Positions 7,747 to 16,575 of a DNA stretch of 64,000 bases are shown one piece after another. Within the stretch, counting starts at the first letter, position 1. Each line of letters starts with the position of its first letter. The position numbers and the translations under genes were made by a program. Below the pieces are notes generated by a model that was not told where the DNA came from, made no database searches, and worked only from the letters and a program-made list of their open reading frames with translations. Source of the stretch: Acidimicrobiaceae bacterium (lineage in GTDB: Bacteria > Actinomycetota > Acidimicrobiia > Acidimicrobiales > Aldehydirespiratoraceae); assembly GCA_016845585.1 (NCBI GenBank), contig JAERSO010000113.1, positions 22,353 to 86,352 of the forward strand, read 5' to 3'.

Positions 7747-9138
7747 ATGGAAATCTTCGACTCGGTGCTCGACATGGTGGGGGAGACGCCGTTGGTGCGG
7801 CTCTGTCAGGTCGGAGCAGACCTTCCGTGCCCGGTCGTGGCCAAGGTGGAGGCCACGAATCCCGGCGGCAGTTCGAAGGATCGCCCGGCGATCTCGATGA
7901 TCGACGCGGCCGAGCGAGATGGGCTGCTGAAGCCCGGCGGCACGATCGTCGAGCCGACCTCGGGCAACACCGGCGTGGGTCTCGCAATCGTGGCGGCCCA
8001 GCGCGGGTACAAGTGCGTCTTCGTGATGACCGACAAGGTCGGCGTCGAGAAGGTCGACCTTCTGCGTGCCTACGGCGCCGAAGTGGTCGTGTGTCCGGTG
8101 GCCGTCGCGCCCGAGGATCCCGCGTCCTACTACTCCACGGCTGAGCGGTTGGTGAAGGAGATTCCCGGCGCGTTCCGGCCGAACCAGTACTTCAATCCGT
8201 CGAACGTCCAGGCCCACTACGACACGACCGGACCCGAGATCTGGCGCCAGACCGACGGGAAGGTCACCCACTTCGTGGCCGGTGCCGGCACCGGTGGCAC
8301 GCTCTCCGGCGTCGCCCGGTACCTGAAGGAACAGAATCCCGACATCCAGATCATCGCGGCCGATCCCGAAGGGTCGGTCTACTCGGGCGGGTCCGGCCGG
8401 CCGTACCTGGTCGAGGGTGTGGGCGAGGATTTCTGGCCCCCGAACTACCACCCCGATCTCGTGGACCGCACCATTGCGGTCAGTGATCAGGACTCGTTCC
8501 TCACGGCTCGCGAGGTCACCCGCAAGGAGGGCCTGTTGATCGGTGGCTCGGGCGGCACCGCCGCCAACGCCGCCCTCACCGTGGCGAAGGACGCGTCGCC
8601 GGACGACCTCGTCGTCGTCCTGCTCCCCGACAGCGGCCGGCTCTATCTCTCCACCGTGTTCGACGACGAGTGGATGCACGGCTTCGGATTCCTGCGTGCA
8701 CACGGACCGGTGGTCGCCGATGTGCTCGGGAGTCGCCGTGACGGCGTCCCCCAGTTGCTCTATGTCCAGCCGCAGCAGACCGTGCGCGAGGCCGCTCGGA
8801 TCATGAGCGAGCACGGCGTGTCGCAGCTGCCCGTCGCCAAGAACGAGATGCCGCTCGCCGCGGCCGAGGTCATGGGCTCGGTCAGCGAGCTACGCCTCAT
8901 GGAGCTCGCATTCGAGACCGACGCGGCGCTCGACAAGACCGTCGAGGACATCATGAGTACCAAGCTGCGCACCATTGGTTCGGGTCAACCCGTGGCCCTC
9001 GCCGTGGAGATGCTCGAGTCGTGCTCGGCCCTGCTCGTGCTCGACGGCGGCCGGCCCAAAGCCGTCGTCTCATCGGGCGATGTGCTCACCTTCCTCTCCC
9101 AGAACGCCCACCTCACGCCAGGAGACCTGAGTGGCTGA
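7747..9138 (+). CDS. Cystathionine beta-synthase
   Basis: 463 residues in two parts. Residues 1-320 form the PLP fold, with the Schiff-base lysine Lys44 in NPGGSSKDRP, the substrate loop EPTSGNTGVGLA and the phosphate-binding GAGTGGTLSG. Residues of about 335-455 form a pair of CBS (Bateman) domains, as in human and mycobacterial cystathionine beta-synthase. It condenses homocysteine with serine to cystathionine, the first step of reverse transsulfuration; an O-acetylserine-dependent activity cannot be excluded. It overlaps the next gene by eight bases, so the two form an operon. Confidence 0.92.
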   Translation: MEIFDSVLDMVGETPLVRLCQVGADLPCPVVAKVEATNPGGSSKDRPAISMIDAAERDGLLKPGGTIVEPTSGNTGVGLAIVAAQRGYKCVFVMTDKVGVEKVDLLRAYGAEVVVCPVAVAPEDPASYYSTAERLVKEIPGAFRPNQYFNPSNVQAHYDTTGPEIWRQTDGKVTHFVAGAGTGGTLSGVARYLKEQNPDIQIIAADPEGSVYSGGSGRPYLVEGVGEDFWPPNYHPDLVDRTIAVSDQDSFLTAREVTRKEGLLIGGSGGTAANAALTVAKDASPDDLVVVLLPDSGRLYLSTVFDDEWMHGFGFLRAHGPVVADVLGSRRDGVPQLLYVQPQQTVREAARIMSEHGVSQLPVAKNEMPLAAAEVMGSVSELRLMELAFETDAALDKTVEDIMSTKLRTIGSGQPVALAVEMLESCSALLVLDGGRPKAVVSSGDVLTFLSQNAHLTPGDLSG

Positions 9139-10297
9139 CGATATCTTCGCCGACCCCCACGAGTGGGGGTTCGAGACCCGAGCCATCCGAGCCGGACAGC
9201 ACCATGATGCTTCCTCGGGCGCGGTGGTGACGCCGATCTCATTGGCCACCACGTTCGTGCAGGAAGAGCCCGGCAAGCACCGGGGCTACGAGTACTCGCG
9301 GACGGGCAACCCGACCCGATCGGCACTGCAGGACTGCCTCGCCTCGCTCGAAGGCGCTGCCCATGGTCTGGCCTTCGGTTCGGGCATGGCGGCCGAGGAC
9401 ACGCTGCTTCGCACGCTCTCGCCCGGAGACCACATCGTGCTCGGCAACGACGCGTACGGCGGCACGTACCGGTTGATCTCGGCCGTGCTCGCACCGAGCG
9501 GCATCGAGTGGAGCGCGGCCGACCTCACCGACCCCGACTCCCTCCGGGCCGTGATGCGGCCCGAGACCAAGGTCGTGTGGGCGGAGACACCGACCAATCC
9601 GCTGCTCACGGTCATCGATCTGGCGGCGATCGCTGAAGTCACCCACGCCGGTGGCGCCCGGTTCGTCGTCGACAACACCTTTGCCACGCCATACCTCCAG
9701 CAGCCGCTGTCGCAGGGTGCCGACGTGGTCGTGCACTCCACCACCAAGTACTGCGGTGGGCACTCAGATGTCGTTGGTGGCTTCGTCGCCACGAACGACG
9801 ACGGACTCGCGGAGCGGCTGGCGTATCTGCAGAACGCCATCGGCGCGATCGGTAGCCCGTTCGACAACTACCTGACCTTGCGGGGTCTCAAGACGCTTGC
9901 CGTCCGCATGGATCGTCACTGTGACAACGCCAAGGCGATCGTCGACCTTCTTCTCGACCACCCCGCGGTCTCACACGTGCTGTACCCGGGGCTGGCGGAG
10001 CACCCGGGGCACGAGGCCGCCGCCCGCCAGATGAGCGGGTTCGGGGGGATGGTGTCGTTTCGTGTGACCGCGGGCCGTGACGCCGCCATGCGGGTGACGA
10101 CGGCGACACGGGTCTTCTCCCTGGCGGAATCGCTCGGCGCGGTCGAATCGCTGATCGAGCATCCCGGTGTGATGACGCATGCGTCGGCAGCGGGATCCCC
10201 GCTCGAGGTGCCCGACGACCTCGTGCGCCTCAGCGTCGGCATCGAATCGACCCAGGATCTCCTCGACGACCTCTCCCAGGCCCTCGACGGGCTCTAG
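9131..10297 (+). CDS. Cystathionine gamma-lyase/gamma-synthase family PLP enzyme
   Basis: 388 residues of the Cys/Met metabolism PLP family. Visible are YEYSRTGNPTR (cofactor phosphate binding), FGSGMAAEDTLLRTL, FVVDNTFATPYLQQPLSQGADVVVHSTTKYCGGHSD with the PLP lysine near residue 206, and the C-terminal FSLAESLGAVESLIEHP. Coupled to cystathionine beta-synthase, it most likely cleaves cystathionine to cysteine, 2-oxobutyrate and ammonia (cystathionine gamma-lyase); synthase activity is the alternative. It starts at GTG 9131, inside the last codons of the upstream gene. Confidence 0.9.
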   Translation: MADDIFADPHEWGFETRAIRAGQHHDASSGAVVTPISLATTFVQEEPGKHRGYEYSRTGNPTRSALQDCLASLEGAAHGLAFGSGMAAEDTLLRTLSPGDHIVLGNDAYGGTYRLISAVLAPSGIEWSAADLTDPDSLRAVMRPETKVVWAETPTNPLLTVIDLAAIAEVTHAGGARFVVDNTFATPYLQQPLSQGADVVVHSTTKYCGGHSDVVGGFVATNDDGLAERLAYLQNAIGAIGSPFDNYLTLRGLKTLAVRMDRHCDNAKAIVDLLLDHPAVSHVLYPGLAEHPGHEAAARQMSGFGGMVSFRVTAGRDAAMRVTTATRVFSLAESLGAVESLIEHPGVMTHASAAGSPLEVPDDLVRLSVGIESTQDLLDDLSQALDGL

Positions 10298-10342
10298 CCG
10301 CAAGCTCACACTCTCCTCACAGGTCAGGTCGATCCTGGCCCT

Positions 10343-11608
10343 GTGACCACGAGAGACGACATCGCATTCCTGGCCCGCAGGGCCGCCTGGGGCCTGGCTC
10401 CCGGTGAGCTCGACGAACTGGTGTCAGCGGGCACGTCCGCCTACCTCGACCAGCTCCTCGATCCCGACGGTGCCGGCATCGTCACCGAACCCTCTCCTTG
10501 GGCGACGTTCGAATACACCGACGACCAGGAGCAGCGCCAGCAGCAGGGTCTGGAGACGCTGAACCGGTGGATCACGCACCTGATCGAGACCGAGCGGCCG
10601 TTCGAGAACACGATGGCGTGGTTCTGGCACGACCACTTCGCCGTGTCGTTCCAGGTCGTTCGCCACCTCCCGACGCTGATCGACCATCTCGACCTCATCC
10701 GTGACCAGGGGCTCGGCGACTTCCGGGAGCTGATCCGAAGCATCTCCACCGATGGCGCCATGTTGGTCTTTCTCGACGGTGCGACGTCCACGGGCGACGC
10801 GCCCAACGAGAACTACGGCCGCGAGTTGCTCGAGCTCTACACGCTCGGAATCGGCAACTACGCCGAGGACGATGTCCGGGCCGCCGCGGTGGCGTTGACC
10901 GGGTGGGTCGTGCGCCGGCGGCTGGGATGGGAGGTCCAGTTCATTCCCCGCCGCCATGATCCGACTCCGCAATCGTTCCTCGGAGAGACGGTCAGCGACG
11001 TCGACTCGGTCGTTGACGTGGCGTGCTCCCACGACGCGTGCCCTGGGTTCATCGCGAGCAAGGTCGCCCGCTTCTTCCTCGGCGCAGTGAGCGACACCGC
11101 TCTCGACGGGATGGCCTCCCGGTTCGCCGACTCAGACCTCGCGCTGCCGGTACTCGCCCGCGAGGTGCTCGAGGCCGGCGTCGCTGGGGAGTCGGCGCCG
11201 CAGATCGTTGCGCCCGTCCCATGGTTCATCGGTGCGCTCAAGGCGACGGGGGCACAGGTCGAGCCCCGAGCGCAGGTCGGCCTCCTGCGATCGATGGGGC
11301 AGGTGCCCGGCTCGCCGCCGAACGTGGGTGGCTTCCCGGGCACGGCAACCTGGCTGGCGTCGTCGGCAACGGCCGCTCGGTTCAGCGCGGCGAACGTCAT
11401 CGCCAGGTCAACCGCCGATGGCGCGCCCGCCCTCGAGCACGCGTCCGCCGGCGAGTGGGACGGATTGGCCGATCTGCTGCTCCGACCGCAAGGGTTCGGT
11501 CCTGCGACGATCGAAGCCCTCCGCGGGCTCCCGACCAATGTGTCCACCCGTCCCGGCGAAGGGGCGCTCGCCCTGGCACTCGCCTCTCCCGATCTGCTGG
11601 TCGCGTAG
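10343..11608 (+). CDS. DUF1800 family protein
   Basis: 421 residues starting at GTG 10343, six bases after a GATCCT box. The sequence has the DUF1800 features: an opening RRAAWGLAPGELDELVSAG, W-rich FENTMAWFWHDHFAVSFQV, and NENYGRELLELYTLGIGNYAEDDVRAAAVALTGWVV. DUF1800 genes are nearly always followed by a DUF1501 gene, as here, and the pair is thought to act on the cell surface or be exported; the biochemical role is not known. No clear signal peptide is visible at this start. Confidence 0.88.
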   Translation: MTTRDDIAFLARRAAWGLAPGELDELVSAGTSAYLDQLLDPDGAGIVTEPSPWATFEYTDDQEQRQQQGLETLNRWITHLIETERPFENTMAWFWHDHFAVSFQVVRHLPTLIDHLDLIRDQGLGDFRELIRSISTDGAMLVFLDGATSTGDAPNENYGRELLELYTLGIGNYAEDDVRAAAVALTGWVVRRRLGWEVQFIPRRHDPTPQSFLGETVSDVDSVVDVACSHDACPGFIASKVARFFLGAVSDTALDGMASRFADSDLALPVLAREVLEAGVAGESAPQIVAPVPWFIGALKATGAQVEPRAQVGLLRSMGQVPGSPPNVGGFPGTATWLASSATAARFSAANVIARSTADGAPALEHASAGEWDGLADLLLRPQGFGPATIEALRGLPTNVSTRPGEGALALALASPDLLVA

Positions 11609-11615
11609 GAGCCTC

Positions 11616-12914
11616 ATGTCGAACATCTCTCGCCGAACATTCCTCGGAGCCGCTGGTGCAACTGCCGGAGTCGCTGCCACCGGAGGTGGCCTCTGGGCCG
11701 TCCTCATGCAGGACAGTGTCGAACAGTCGGTGCTCGACGGGATCGGGACCACGACATCTACCACCACGACCGTGGCCGGCGGCACGACCGCCGTCAGCGG
11801 CGACCGCGTTCTCGTCGTGCTCGAGATGGCCGGCGGTAACGATGCAGCGAACACCCTGGTGCCGGCATCGGGCCGCTACCACGACGCGCGCCGCGAACTC
11901 GCACTCCCTGCGGAGGAACTGATCGCACTCTCGGGCACCGACTACTCGCTTCATCCCGCCCTCGCCCCGCTCGGGCCGTTCTGGGAAGCCGGTTCGATGG
12001 CAGCCGTGGCCGGAGTCGGCATGACCGATCAGAGCCGCTCCCACTTCAAGGCGATGGACACGTGGTGGTCGGGGATTCCCGGAGCACCATCCCAGACCGG
12101 GTGGCTCGGGCGCTGGCTCGACGCGACGCTCGACGGTGCCAACGATCCCCTCCGGGCGATCGCCCTCGGCGGCGGGAGCCCGGCGCTGGTCGGCGAGCGC
12201 ACACTGGCCACTGTGGTGCGCAATCCGACGAACTTCTCCATGCGGACGTTCCCCAACGTCGATGCCGGCGCGTTGATCGACGCATTCCTTGCCACGGCCG
12301 AACCACTCGCGACATCCCCCGAGTTCGCCGCCGCTCAGGAGGCGATCCCGTCGACTCTCGAGGCGGTCGAGCTCCTGGCCAGCGTGTCGGGCGACGGCGA
12401 CGAGACCGCGGTGTTCGGGGCCGGCCCGCAACAGGGAGGCGAGAGCGCAGCCGGCCTCCTCCAGACCGCGGCCGGCATCATCGACCTCGGAATCGGAACC
12501 CGGGTGATCACTGTTGGCATCAGCGGCTTCGACACCCATGCCGATCAACTCGACCGACATCAGGCTCTTCTCGCCGATGTCGGTACGGGCCTGGCCGCCT
12601 TCTTCGACCGGCTTGGGGTCGACGGCAACCTCGACAAGGTCATGGTCGTGACGACGAGTGAGTTCGGTCGCCGGATCGAGGAGAACGGCTCGCTCGGCAC
12701 CGACCACGGCAACGGTGGTTTGCAGTTCGTGTTCGGTCCCGAGGTCGCCGGTGGCCAGGTCGTCGGCGACCTCGACCTCGCCAACCCGGTCAACGGTGAC
12801 CTCCCGGTCCTCGTCGACACCCGGAGCGTCTACTCGACCGCGCTCGACTGGCTCGGTGGCCCCACCGACGAGATCCTCGACGGCCCCCACGACCGCCTCG
12901 GCCTCACCCTCTGA
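11616..12914 (+). CDS. DUF1501 family protein with twin-arginine signal
   Basis: 432 residues. The N-terminus SNISRRTFLGAAGATAGVAA is a Tat signal peptide (S-R-R-T-F-L), so the protein is exported folded. The body matches DUF1501 (sulfatase-like alkaline phosphatase fold): LVVLEMAGGNDAANTLVP near the start, GFDTHADQLDRHQALL in the middle, and VTTSEFGRRIEENGSLGTDHGNGG with probable metal ligands near the end. An AGGAG site lies six bases before ATG 11616. It follows the DUF1800 gene by seven bases. A Thr-rich linker (TTTSTTTTV) follows the signal. Confidence 0.88.
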   Translation: MSNISRRTFLGAAGATAGVAATGGGLWAVLMQDSVEQSVLDGIGTTTSTTTTVAGGTTAVSGDRVLVVLEMAGGNDAANTLVPASGRYHDARRELALPAEELIALSGTDYSLHPALAPLGPFWEAGSMAAVAGVGMTDQSRSHFKAMDTWWSGIPGAPSQTGWLGRWLDATLDGANDPLRAIALGGGSPALVGERTLATVVRNPTNFSMRTFPNVDAGALIDAFLATAEPLATSPEFAAAQEAIPSTLEAVELLASVSGDGDETAVFGAGPQQGGESAAGLLQTAAGIIDLGIGTRVITVGISGFDTHADQLDRHQALLADVGTGLAAFFDRLGVDGNLDKVMVVTTSEFGRRIEENGSLGTDHGNGGLQFVFGPEVAGGQVVGDLDLANPVNGDLPVLVDTRSVYSTALDWLGGPTDEILDGPHDRLGLTL

Positions 12915-12924
12915 CCTCGAGGGG

Positions 12925-12980
12925 AGAAAGAATGGTGGTCGGACCCCAGAAAGAACGGGGGTCCGACCACCATTCTTTCT
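12925..12980. terminator. Perfect 23-bp stem-loop between convergent genes
   Basis: Arms 12925-12947 and 12958-12980 are perfect reverse complements with a 10-base loop (AGAAAGAACG). It separates the convergent DUF1501 and F420-enzyme genes, so it can act as a bidirectional terminator. The inner end (GGACCCC/GGGGTCC) is related to, but not the same as, the GGGGACAGACCCC repeat core. Part of the right arm touches the stop codon of the F420 gene. Confidence 0.7.
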
Positions 12981-13888
12981 CAGGTCTGTTTGTGGAGGAC
13001 GGCGTCGGCGATTCTGTCGATCTCGGTGATCCAGTCGTCGGGGGTGCCGAGATCGCCCGAAGGGAACACGACGAACTTCGACGCACCCACCTCCAGGTAG
13101 TTGTCGATCATCTCGCCGAGTCGCTCGTACGACGTGGCGATGACGTCCTCGGGGTCAGCGTCGGGGCGGCGGGCCGCGATGCGTTCGGCGACGGGTTCAG
13201 GGATGCCGTCGGTGGAGACGGGGATGAGCACGCCGTAGTGCTCGGGATCCATCGTTCGCCCAGCCTCGGCGGCAGCCGCCTCGATGACCTTGATTCCCTC
13301 CGCCACATGATGGGGGGTGGTGAACGATGCCAACCAGCCATCGCCGAGGCGACCGGTGCGGCGGAGTTCGGATGGTGCCTGTCCGCCGAGCCAGACCTCG
13401 AACGGATTCTGCACGGGCTTGGGGAGCACCCGAGCCCCCTTGATCGAGAAACGTTCGCCCTCGTGATCGACGACCTCCTCGGTCCAGAGCCGGCGCATCA
13501 GCGGCATGGCCTCGTTCAACCACGGCGCCCGCTCCTTTCGCTCGACGCCGAACGCCTGCTGTTCGGCGGTGTTGGCGATCCCCAAGCCGAACGCCGGGTG
13601 ACAGCGCCCGTTGGAGAGGAGATCCAGGCTGGCGAGGGCTTTCGCCATCACGACCGGGTTTCGGCCGGGGATGACGGAGACGGCCGGCCCGAACTTCAGG
13701 CGCTCGCTGCGCCCGGCGACGTACGACATCGCCACGATGGGATCGAGCTGCGGGCTGTTGATCCGCTCGGGAAACCACAATGAGTCGTAGCGATGCTTGT
13801 CGAGCGCGTCGACGACGCGGCCGAGGCCGTGGGGCTCGCCGTAGAGCCTGGGGGCGGCGCCGATTCCGAATCCGATTCGTACCTTCAT
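12980..13888 (-). CDS. LLM-class (luciferase-like) F420-dependent oxidoreductase
   Basis: 302 residues with the luciferase-like TIM barrel pattern: [69 protein letters not shown] and the PVWLGG-like [24 protein letters not shown]. These proteins use coenzyme F420 (sometimes FMN) for hydride transfer. Abundance of this class is typical of actinobacteria. Substrate unknown. The gene is divergent from the FetA-like ATPase gene, with a 45-base gap. Confidence 0.88.
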   Translation of the reverse strand: MKVRIGFGIGAAPRLYGEPHGLGRVVDALDKHRYDSLWFPERINSPQLDPIVAMSYVAGRSERLKFGPAVSVIPGRNPVVMAKALASLDLLSNGRCHPAFGLGIANTAEQQAFGVERKERAPWLNEAMPLMRRLWTEEVVDHEGERFSIKGARVLPKPVQNPFEVWLGGQAPSELRRTGRLGDGWLASFTTPHHVAEGIKVIEAAAAEAGRTMDPEHYGVLIPVSTDGIPEPVAERIAARRPDADPEDVIATSYERLGEMIDNYLEVGASKFVVFPSGDLGTPDDWITEIDRIADAVLHKQT

Positions 13889-13933
13889 GCCGTGAGGTTT
13901 CCACAGAACGGCTCATGGGGCAGAGTTGCGAAG

Positions 13934-14596
13934 ATGGGTGAGTCCGGGTTCGAGCTGCGGGGAGTGTCGGTTGGTGCCTCCGGACGTCGACGTCTCGAGG
14001 GTGTGAACGTCGACATCGCCGCGTCCGGCATCACTGTGGTGGTGGGTCCGTCCGGGGCGGGCAAGTCCACCCTGCTGCGCCTGCTCAACCGCCTCGACGT
14101 CCCCGATGCCGGCGTCGTCTCCTGGTGCGGCACACCACTCGATGATCTCGACGTGCTCACGCATCGCCGACAGGTCGGCATGGTCTTCCAGCAGCCGTCG
14201 GCGTTCCCGGGCACGGTTGCCGACAACCTGCGACTGGCGGCGCCCGACCTCGATGACGATCGACTCGTGGGGTTACTGGACACCGTCGCGCTCGATGCCG
14301 GGTTCCTGAACCGGAACGCGCTCGAGTTGTCGGGGGGAGAGCGGCAGCGGGTGTGCCTGGCCCGAACCCTGGCCACCGATCCGGTGATCGTGCTCGCCGA
14401 TGAACCAACCGCCTCACTCGACGCCGAGGCCACAACGATCATCGAGGGCTCGGTTCGTGGACTCGCCGACGCGGAGGGTGACCGTCGCGTCGCATGGGTG
14501 TGGGTGTCGCACGACGCGGGACAGACCGATCGCCTCGCCGACCGGGTCATCACCCTGGACCACGGTCGGGTCGTCTCCGGGGGACTCGATGGTTGA
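13934..14596 (+). CDS. fetA: ABC transporter ATP-binding protein, FetA-like
   Basis: 220 residues with Walker [11 protein letters not shown]-loop VFQQPSAF, signature LSGGERQR and Walker [12 protein letters not shown]. It overlaps by eight bases with a UPF0014/FetB permease gene, the arrangement of the FetAB exporter implicated in iron homeostasis in E. coli. The CAGAGT box lies exactly seven bases before ATG 13934, so the transcript may be leaderless. A longer upstream frame is not supported. Iron or another metal as the substrate is inferred from the partner gene. Confidence 0.85.
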   Translation: MGESGFELRGVSVGASGRRRLEGVNVDIAASGITVVVGPSGAGKSTLLRLLNRLDVPDAGVVSWCGTPLDDLDVLTHRRQVGMVFQQPSAFPGTVADNLRLAAPDLDDDRLVGLLDTVALDAGFLNRNALELSGGERQRVCLARTLATDPVIVLADEPTASLDAEATTIIEGSVRGLADAEGDRRVAWVWVSHDAGQTDRLADRVITLDHGRVVSGGLDG

Positions 14597-15395
14597 CACC
14601 GACATCGGCCTCATCGGGCTCGCGCTCTCCGGGATCCTGGTCGGGGTCGCCCTCGTGCTCTCGCTCGTGCGCCGGCTCGGGATCGGACGCGAGATGATCA
14701 TCGCCGCGATCCGGGCGCTGGTTCAGCTCCTGATCGTCGGCGTGGCGCTCGGCCTTGTCGTCGAGGACGATTCGCCACTCATCTGGACCTGGACATGGCT
14801 CGTGGCGATGGTGATCTTCGCCTCGTGGACGGTGGGCCGCCGCGCCCCGGAAGTCCCTCAGGCTCGCCGCCTCGCCCTGATCTCGTTCAGCGCGGCCGCC
14901 ACGGTCACGCTCGGCGTTCTCTTCGGTTTGGGCGTGTTCGAACCGACCGGCCGCGCCATGGTCCCGCTCGGCGGAATGATGGTGGGCAACGCCATGACCG
15001 GAACCGTGGTCGCGTCCCGACGCATCGTGGCCGAAGCCAGAGAGAAGCGCGATCTGATCGAAGCGCGGCTCGCGCTCGGACTTCCGTCGAACGAGGCGTT
15101 TGCGCCCCACCTCCGAGAAGCACTCCGCACTGCACTGGTGCCCCAAATAGAGTCGACGAAGGCGGTGGGAATCGTGTTCCTGCCGGGCGCCATGACCGGT
15201 CTGATCCTCGGAGGGGTGGACCCGGTCGACGCCGTTCGGATCCAGGTTGCCGTGATGTATCTGGTGCTGGGCTCGGTTGCCACCACGACGTCCGTCATGG
15301 CGTTGGGTCTCACCAGGGCGATGTTCACGACCGATCACCGCCTCCGATGGCTGCCATCGCCAGAGATGTCCGGACCTAGGGACCGAAGGCCCTAA
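14589..15395 (+). CDS. fetB: UPF0014/FetB-like ABC transporter permease
   Basis: 268 residues with about seven hydrophobic helices. It has the family motifs [34 protein letters not shown] and [33 protein letters not shown]. FetB-type permeases pair with FetA in a metal (probably iron) exporter. It starts at ATG 14589, eight bases inside the ATPase gene, so the two are coupled. The C-terminal tail (MSGPRDRRP) is basic and cytoplasmic. Confidence 0.87.
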   Translation: MVDTDIGLIGLALSGILVGVALVLSLVRRLGIGREMIIAAIRALVQLLIVGVALGLVVEDDSPLIWTWTWLVAMVIFASWTVGRRAPEVPQARRLALISFSAAATVTLGVLFGLGVFEPTGRAMVPLGGMMVGNAMTGTVVASRRIVAEAREKRDLIEARLALGLPSNEAFAPHLREALRTALVPQIESTKAVGIVFLPGAMTGLILGGVDPVDAVRIQVAVMYLVLGSVATTTSVMALGLTRAMFTTDHRLRWLPSPEMSGPRDRRP

Positions 15396-15427
15396 CCCCG
15401 CTGGCGTTCACAAGCGAAAGTGCCAGC

Positions 15428-15946
15428 GTGACGCAAACCATGGACCCTCCAGCCGCGGATCCCGCGGTCACACACATTCCCTACAAGACGCAGAATGCCG
15501 CCTGGCTCAATCTGTTCGCGCCTCTGGTAGTGGTATCGCTCGTTTTGTCGGTGATCGCGCTCGCGGTCGCCGTCAACGTCGATCAGACCACTGTCATCCA
15601 GAGCGGACCGGTTGCCGCCACCGGGGCGACATCGCTCAACGCTGATCTCGGCGAATGGGACTTCATCTTCGACTCCCCGGCCATTGCAGCCGACACGGAT
15701 GTCGCGGTGTTGTTCACCAACGTCGGTGACGTCGAGCACAACTTCGCCGTTCTGCGCAGTGGGGCCAACCCAGCCGATGAGAGCAAGCTCGACGACGGCA
15801 TGATCATCGCCGATCTCGGTGACGTGCTACCGGGCGAGTCTTCGAGCGGAACGCTCAATCTCGTCGCCGGCACCTACCTCGTCGTGTGCCTCATCCCCGG
15901 GCACTACAACTCCGGGATGAGCGCTCCACTGGAGGTGGCCGCATGA
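15428..15946 (+). CDS. Membrane-anchored cupredoxin (plastocyanin/sulfocyanin-like)
   Basis: 172 residues: one membrane helix at about residues 29-50, then a beta-sandwich domain. The type-1 copper ligands are visible as His104 (VEHNF), Cys154, His159 and Met164 in CLIPGHYNSGM (C-x4-H-x4-M). It is the first gene of the oxidase operon, so it probably delivers electrons to the CuA centre of subunit II in place of cytochrome c. The start GTG 15428 is followed by ATG at codon 5, which could also serve. The copper protein faces the outside of the cell. Confidence 0.85.
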   Translation: MTQTMDPPAADPAVTHIPYKTQNAAWLNLFAPLVVVSLVLSVIALAVAVNVDQTTVIQSGPVAATGATSLNADLGEWDFIFDSPAIAADTDVAVLFTNVGDVEHNFAVLRSGANPADESKLDDGMIIADLGDVLPGESSSGTLNLVAGTYLVVCLIPGHYNSGMSAPLEVAA

Positions 15947-16089
15947 CCAGCGAAGACAGTTCCGGGGACGTCGAACACGCTGACCACGAGCACAACCCCA
16001 AGGGCACGCTCGTCTTGATGTTCATCTTCCTCGGCGTGATCGCAGCAACGTGGATCTGGATGTACCTGATCCTGCTGAGCCGAGGCTGA
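15943..16089 (+). CDS. Small single-helix oxidase subunit (subunit IIa-like)
   Basis: 48 residues overlapping the cupredoxin gene (ATGA) and followed by oxidase subunit II nine bases later. A His/Asp-rich N-terminus is followed by one membrane helix, residues 23-45 (LVLMFIFLGVIAATWIWMYLIL). In ba3-type oxidases a short single-helix subunit IIa occupies this position; size, topology and place in the operon fit. The sequence itself is too short to assign by motif. Confidence 0.6.
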   Translation: MTSEDSSGDVEHADHEHNPKGTLVLMFIFLGVIAATWIWMYLILLSRG

Positions 16090-16098
16090 GGGAGCATC

Positions 16099-16575
16099 AT
16101 GGAAATCGCAAAGTACGAACGCTGGTTCATGATGGCCACGTTCGCGTTCATCATCGGGGCGGCGATCGCCCTGATCGTCTCTGTGGTCGGCCACCACGCC
16201 TCACTCGCCGAGGAGGCCGGCAGGATCGCCCCCGAAGAGGTGCGGTCCACCGCGCCGTTCGACGAGCCGGGGTTGCACCCCAGCACCGATCCGGATCACG
16301 ACTACGACCTCGTGATGGTCGCCCAGACCTGGTCGTGGAGCCCGGAGGAGATCGTGGTGCCGGCCGGCGCCAACATCCGCATCCTCGCCACCTCCGTCGA
16401 TGTGGTGCACGGACTCCTCCTCAAGGACACCAACGCCAATGTGATGGTGATCCCCGGAATCATCGCTGAAGTGCGAGACGTGCACTTCGACGAACCCGGT
16501 ACGTACTGGCTGTTCTGCCACGAGTACTGCGGACTTCAACACCACAACATGGCAGCAAGGGTGATCGCCGAATGA
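16099..16575 (+). CDS. Cytochrome c oxidase subunit II, ba3 type
   Basis: 158 residues: one N-terminal membrane helix (12-30) and a CuA domain. The CuA ligands are His104, Cys140, Cys144, His148 and Met151 in FCHEYCGLQHHNM. The single helix and short length are typical of type B (ba3) oxidases, not of mitochondrial-type subunit II. It overlaps the subunit I gene by four bases (ATGA). It accepts electrons from the cupredoxin or another donor on the outer face of the membrane. Confidence 0.92.
   Translation: MEIAKYERWFMMATFAFIIGAAIALIVSVVGHHASLAEEAGRIAPEEVRSTAPFDEPGLHPSTDPDHDYDLVMVAQTWSWSPEEIVVPAGANIRILATSVDVVHGLLLKDTNANVMVIPGIIAEVRDVHFDEPGTYWLFCHEYCGLQHHNMAARVIAE

Noticed and set aside
11397..12890. 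Long open frame on the minus strand opposite the DUF1501 gene
   Set aside because: High GC produces long antisense frames; the composition is Arg/Gly-rich without any family pattern, and the plus-strand gene is well supported.
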